NCBI GenBank assembly: GCA_035552395.1
Contig: DASZLL010000044.1
Location: 1 to 64,000, forward strand
DNA: 64,000 nucleotides
DNA from: Bog-473 sp035552395
Lineage (GTDB): Bacteria; Actinomycetota; Acidimicrobiia; Acidimicrobiales; RAAP-2
Reading direction: 5' to 3'
Shown: positions 60,693 through 64,000 of the stretch, piece after piece
Layout: every line of letters begins with the position of its first letter
Numbering within the stretch: the first letter of the stretch is position 1
The notes under the pieces: model-generated
The model's input: only the letters and a program-made list of their open reading frames with translations
What the model was told of the DNA's origin: nothing
Databases searched by the model: none
Position numbers and translations under genes: made by a program

Positions 60693-61262
60693 GTGGAAAT
60701 TGATCTCGACGCCACCTCCGGGGTGGAGCACTCGAGCGCCGTCACGGTGGGCGAGTGGTACCTACAATCGAGGAGTGAGCATCACGATGCATTAGTAGTT
60801 GAGGCGTACAGGCAACTCCAAGTGGAAACGGATCACCTCTTCACTCTCCTCACTCGAGACACCTTTCGGCAGGCCATACGAGTGGTGTTCACCCGTTATT
60901 CCCAGCCCTACGAAAGCGACCAAGAACTGATCCTCGCGGTTCGCGCCATTGGGACGCTCGAGCTCACCTCTGCCGCCACCGCCGGGGAGCGCCTTCATCC
61001 TCTGTTGGATTGTGACTTCGGTGGCGCGTTTGATCGGTTTCGTGCGGTCCATGATCTCATCGGACATGCCTGGTGTGGATACGGCTTCGATCTCGATGAC
61101 GAATGCGCGGCCTGGAGCGCTCAAGACCGCCTGCACAATGGCCTCGCTCGGTTCGCCCTGGCCACCGAACTCTATGGAGTGAACGCCGCACGCGGCCTTG
61201 TCGGCGAGGCACCCAATCTCAGAGCCTTGCTCCTGGCGCCCTCGACCCGGAACGGCATCTGA
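60693..61262 (+). CDS. Uncharacterised protein with HDxxGH motif
   Basis: A 189-residue helical protein starting at a GTG behind CCAAGG. The conserved part is 'FDRFRAVHDLIGHAWCGYGFDLDDECAAWSAQDRLHNGLARFALATELYGVNAA' with H120-D121-x-x-G124-H125, acidic residues at 135-137, and Thr158-Glu159. I have seen the pattern 'FRAVHD..GHA..G.GF...GE..AW......L.R.A..TE..G.N' in proteins of phages, plasmids and actinobacteria, of unknown function. The His/Asp/Glu set suggests a metal site. It is flanked by frameshifted genes and a membrane protein on the opposite strand, with only 6 bp to the latter. Confidence 0.7.
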   Translation: MEIDLDATSGVEHSSAVTVGEWYLQSRSEHHDALVVEAYRQLQVETDHLFTLLTRDTFRQAIRVVFTRYSQPYESDQELILAVRAIGTLELTSAATAGERLHPLLDCDFGGAFDRFRAVHDLIGHAWCGYGFDLDDECAAWSAQDRLHNGLARFALATELYGVNAARGLVGEAPNLRALLLAPSTRNGI

Positions 61263-61268
61263 GTTTCA

Positions 61269-62177
61269 TCAACCGGACTCGGCGATCTCGTACCAAAGCC
61301 CACCGTTCAAGTTGATGTTGTTGCCCGTGTTCTGGCCGGGAGCGGAATCGCCGACGTAGGTATAGAGCGGATGGCTGTCGTAGGTGACCTGGGTCGTACC
61401 ACCAGTCCGTTCGATCGTTCTGACCTTGCCGGTCACGCCCGGCCCGGCGACGGGTCTGCCGGTCACCGGTGGCCAATACGCCGCACAGGTGCCGTAGCAA
61501 GTTGACTCTGTCGGCGTATCGGGTGCAAACCAGTACAACGTGTAGCCACGGGCGTTGGTGAGCACCGAGACGCCATGGATCTTCGTCACCTTAAGGAGCG
61601 CGCTCGAAGAGCTGCTGCCGGTGGAGGCGGGTTCCGTCGCCGCGAGCGAGAGGGAGAGCAGCACCAGCACCAGCACGGTGAACGCCGTGGCGGCCCACCG
61701 AGCGGCCCGCATGATGTGTTGAAATCTGTCGAACAGTCCGCCGCGAGTCCCCCGCTCGGAGCGTTGACCCTGCGGGAATGGACGAAGAACCAACGCCATG
61801 AGCACCGCGAATGTCACGACTTCGATCAGCCCGGCGACAATTCCCGCGGTGGTGCGGATCTCACGAAACCCGAAGAGGCTGATGCGTAACGACAACAGAT
61901 AGCCAGCGAGGGTGGCGATCGCGAACCCTGCGCCCGCTGCCGCAACCAGACGACTGCTCGAAACGAGGATGATCGCGCCGAGGAAGAACGCCGTGATCAC
62001 CTGAAGCAAAAACAACCATCCGATCGTAGGAATGGTCCGGTACCCGGTGAGGTACAAGTCGAGATGGATCCCACCGGTCGCGAACAGCAGCCCGGCGCCA
62101 ACGACGCGCAGAGCGAGCGACGTCCGGTTCAAGCCCGGCTCGGCACCTTTGGCCTGGCTGAGTGAAGTCTCCGCCAT
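61269..62177 (-). CDS. Membrane protein fused to COG4315 secreted repeat domain
   Basis: A 302-residue protein in two parts. Residues about 20-132 hold four helices ('LRVVGAGLLFATGGIHLDLYL', 'GWLFLLQVITAFFLGAIIL', and two more); a fifth follows a basic loop (about 160-180). The outer part (about 195-302) is a COG4315/Lipoprotein_15-type domain: 'KIHGVSVLTNARGYTLYWFAPDTPTESTCYGTCAAYWPPVTG', 'TYDSHPLYTYVGDSAPGQNTG', 'GGLWYEI', with the Cys pair C-Y-G-T-C. COG4315 domains are normally separate lipoproteins. It follows the ICMT-type gene after 3 bp. Confidence 0.85.
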   Translation of the reverse strand: MAETSLSQAKGAEPGLNRTSLALRVVGAGLLFATGGIHLDLYLTGYRTIPTIGWLFLLQVITAFFLGAIILVSSSRLVAAAGAGFAIATLAGYLLSLRISLFGFREIRTTAGIVAGLIEVVTFAVLMALVLRPFPQGQRSERGTRGGLFDRFQHIMRAARWAATAFTVLVLVLLSLSLAATEPASTGSSSSSALLKVTKIHGVSVLTNARGYTLYWFAPDTPTESTCYGTCAAYWPPVTGRPVAGPGVTGKVRTIERTGGTTQVTYDSHPLYTYVGDSAPGQNTGNNINLNGGLWYEIAESG

Positions 62178-62180
62178 GGC

Positions 62181-62909
62181 CTACCAGACTCCTGGGAGCA
62201 GTCTCCACCGGACCCGGCTCCTGTAGACGCAGGACTCCTCATTCGCAGTGAGCAGGCGGTCTTCGGCTACGGCGCGCCCGACATTGCAACCTGAAGCGAA
62301 CACCATCACGAGAGCGTTGCGCAGCGAGATGCTCTGCAGGACGTACCCCAATTGCAGCAGCAGATAGGAGGCGTATATGGGATGCCGGACGACCGCGTAG
62401 GGGCCTCTTTGCACGAGTCCTCGGTCCGCGGCGACAAAACCGAATGAACGACCGAGCGTGAGGAACGAAGCCACACAGATTGCCAGGCCGACCAGCTGAA
62501 TGGCCAGCCCGGAGGTGACCCCCCACTGGGGGTGGGCTCCGAACGGACGAAACAAGACGCCGCCGAAGGTTCCACCGAAGGCAAGAAGCCAATCCCCCCA
62601 ACGTCGGCTGACCGTGCGCGCAGGACGCCGGATCAGGTACGCCGCGACAACCCACATCTGCTCGGCGAAGAAGGCCACTCCCAGCAGCCGATGCGTCTGG
62701 AGGTAGGCCCGAAGGGTGGCCTGGGCGAAGAAGGCGGCACCACCGGCACCGATGAGGTTCATCGCGACCCTGATGAGCCTGTCCGTCCGGGCCGATCGCG
62801 AGATTGCCAATCCCCGACGCGTGCGGGAGGACGTGCGCATCGGTGTCGACTCGAGGCCGTTCAGGTCTGAGCCAGAGGTACCTCGCAGAACACCAGTGCC
62901 CGCGTCCAC
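62181..62909 (-). CDS. ICMT-type membrane methyltransferase (isoprenylcysteine carboxyl methyltransferase family)
   Basis: A protein of up to 242 residues with about five TM helices. Family signature: 'RGLVQRGPYAVVRHPIYASYLLLQLGYV' (R-H-P-x-Y) and the C-terminal 'EDRLLTANEESCVYRSRVRWRLLPGVW'. These integral-membrane enzymes methylate lipid-like or isoprenoid acceptors with SAM. The GTG start lies 2 bp after the DoxX stop with CGGGGG upstream; an ATG 23 codons later is an alternative that begins nearer the conserved part. Middle gene of a tight four-gene run on this strand. Confidence 0.87.
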   Translation of the reverse strand: MDAGTGVLRGTSGSDLNGLESTPMRTSSRTRRGLAISRSARTDRLIRVAMNLIGAGGAAFFAQATLRAYLQTHRLLGVAFFAEQMWVVAAYLIRRPARTVSRRWGDWLLAFGGTFGGVLFRPFGAHPQWGVTSGLAIQLVGLAICVASFLTLGRSFGFVAADRGLVQRGPYAVVRHPIYASYLLLQLGYVLQSISLRNALVMVFASGCNVGRAVAEDRLLTANEESCVYRSRVRWRLLPGVW

Positions 62910-62911
62910 TA

Positions 62912-63421
62912 CTAACCCCCGCCGACGCGCCGCTCGATGAGTGCGTCGAGACTGAACCGACCGGAACCAAGGAGCGCAACAACGAGCGCCAACACGGCGA
63001 GCGCGAGGTTCAGCTGATAGCCCGGTGGGTTCGAACGATTGTTGATCCCCGTTGTCCAGGTCACCGTGATCATCGCCATCACCATGTCCCCGAAGAGACC
63101 AACGCCGGCCAGGCGCGAGAAAAACCCCAGGGCGAGAGCGACTGCGCCGCCGAACTCAATCAACCCACCGAGGACCGCGAAGAGCCCACCAGGGTGCAGG
63201 TGGGCGGTCTGAGAAAAGTAGAGAGCAGTCCCGTGAATGCCGGCACCGTTGAACGCGCCGAAGAGCTTTCCCGCCCCGTAATAGATAAAGATCCAGGCCA
63301 ACGCGATGCGGACCGCGAGCAGCGCCCAGTCGACGATGGGAGGTGCGGCGCGGGTGTTCACGACGGTCGCCAACAGAGCACGAGCCGTGCGTCGGTGCGT
63401 TCCGGCGGTGGCGGTCACCAT
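62912..63421 (-). CDS. DoxX-family membrane protein
   Basis: A 169-residue protein with four helices. DoxX features: 'LLAVRIALAWIFIYYGAGKLFGAF', 'LHPGGLFAVLGGLIEFGGAVALALGFFSRLAGVGLFGDMVMAMITVTW', 'YQLNLALAVLALVVALLGSGRFSLDALI'. DoxX proteins are linked to thiosulfate oxidation in archaea and, in mycobacteria, to membrane oxidative-stress complexes. The start overlaps the end of the hydroxylase gene by 7 bp. It lies between the hydroxylase and the ICMT-type gene. Confidence 0.92.
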   Translation of the reverse strand: MVTATAGTHRRTARALLATVVNTRAAPPIVDWALLAVRIALAWIFIYYGAGKLFGAFNGAGIHGTALYFSQTAHLHPGGLFAVLGGLIEFGGAVALALGFFSRLAGVGLFGDMVMAMITVTWTTGINNRSNPPGYQLNLALAVLALVVALLGSGRFSLDALIERRVGGG

Positions 63422-64000
63422 GACGCTGCCTCCCCCATGTGTGCACCGCCGTCCTGAGGTTGCGCGCTCGTCGAAGGCGCCCCTGGCATCTCCGCGGGCC
63501 GAATTGGAGTCAATCGAATGGACTGAGGTAGCGCGAGGTCGCGCCTCGGGCGGAATGGCGCCACCATCTGAGCGGCGAGGACCGCGAGGTGATGGGGCTG
63601 CGCAGCCGCTTGTTCGACGGACAACGGGCGACCCGGCAGTCCAGTGGCAATTCTGACTGTCGTTGGATTCGGGAACACGGCGCGATGGAAGATCTGATCC
63701 CAGATCGACAGCGCAAAGCCCAGGTTGACGTCTTGTGGCCCGTCCAATTGGTGGTGAATACGGTGAAAGTTGGGGCTCACAAAGACCCGGCCGAGCGGCC
63801 CGAAGCTCAAGCGGGTGTTGGAGTGAGCGAAAGCCACGATGCCGCCATAGATCACGAGAATGGTGATCGATGCCGCTCCGTTGGCCAGAAGCACCACGCC
63901 GGGAATCAACGCCAGGAGATAGGAGACATGAATAAGCGGGTGGGTACGGAACACCGTCAACACATTCATGTCCTCTTGGGAATGGTGCAGCTCGTGGAAG
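63415..64000 (-). CDS. Sterol desaturase/fatty-acid hydroxylase family protein (cut by right edge)
   Basis: The frame is open to the right edge; codons for 'FHELHHSQEDMNVLTVFRTHPL' precede the first internal ATG, showing the second His cluster H-x-x-H-H. Further on come two helices and 'NFHRIHHQLDGPQDVNLGFALSIWDQIFH', the third cluster (H-x-x-H-H) that closes the di-iron site. Di-iron hydroxylases of this family oxidise sterols, fatty acids or carotenoids. A Pro/Ala-rich, probably disordered tail of about 75 residues ends it. It is the first gene visible of the hydroxylase-DoxX-ICMT-COG4315 run. Confidence 0.88.
   Translation of the reverse strand, partial: FHELHHSQEDMNVLTVFRTHPLIHVSYLLALIPGVVLLANGAASITILVIYGGIVAFAHSNTRLSFGPLGRVFVSPNFHRIHHQLDGPQDVNLGFALSIWDQIFHRAVFPNPTTVRIATGLPGRPLSVEQAAAQPHHLAVLAAQMVAPFRPRRDLALPQSIRLTPIRPAEMPGAPSTSAQPQDGGAHMGEAASW

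Noticed and set aside
63025..63045. GGGTTCGAAC resembling a tRNA T-arm
   Set aside because: It lies inside the DoxX coding region and no cloverleaf can be drawn around it.

Overview
The window is high-GC DNA with tightly packed, often overlapping genes (GTGA/ATGA stop-start junctions, many GTG starts). Gene content is actinobacterial: an F420-type LLM oxidoreductase, a Ddn-like protein, a DprE2-like reductase, an Amycolatopsis-type PPi-phosphofructokinase, a mycothiol-type medium-chain dehydrogenase, an OB-fold/thiolase pair and an LAxTG surface protein. A member of Acidimicrobiia or a related deep-branching actinobacterial lineage is my best guess. No rRNA or tRNA gene, CRISPR array or intact insertion sequence was seen. 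All calls come from reading the sequence; no database was searched.

Left part (1-31 kb), which looks chromosomal and orderly: an MMPL exporter behind a cyclic-nucleotide-binding-domain protein; an aldo/keto reductase and a two-component system; divergent from that system, a four-gene efflux operon (repeat lipoprotein, adaptor with a peptidoglycan-binding domain, ABC ATPase, MacB-type permease); an OB-fold/thiolase pair, a methyltransferase and an AAC(6')-like acetyltransferase; an Ig-repeat wall protein; an amidohydrolase; a COG4280 membrane pair; a P450-TetR-LLM operon headed by a perfect 20-bp palindrome; an ADH/gamma-glutamyltransferase/fused electron-transfer-flavoprotein operon; and, convergent to it, a mutase pair whose active-site residues mark it as isobutyryl-CoA mutase (icmA/icmB), lying downstream of a GGDEF-EAL protein.

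Middle part (31-39 kb): a secreted subtilase ending in 16 WNGSA-type pentapeptide repeats, a DedA protein, a second two-component system, and a probable envelope-polysaccharide operon (phosphodiester glycosidase-like protein, DprE2-like reductase, two small unknown proteins).

Right part (39-64 kb), which reads as accessory redox and stress functions and appears less GC-rich by eye: two DHA2-type MFS exporters, a cupin, a thiolase, catalase, a YghZ-type aldo/keto reductase overlapping an imine-reductase-like dehydrogenase, an adenylate kinase away from its usual ribosomal-protein context, FtsH, PPi-dependent phosphofructokinase, a large LuxR-family regulator, a hydrolase, a VOC protein and a muconolactone-isomerase-like protein. 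Three genes here (peroxiredoxin, SDR, DUF3237) carry single-base frameshifts; either this is local gene decay or the assembly has indel errors. The window ends inside a sterol-desaturase-type hydroxylase followed downstream by DoxX, an ICMT-type methyltransferase and a COG4315 fusion protein.
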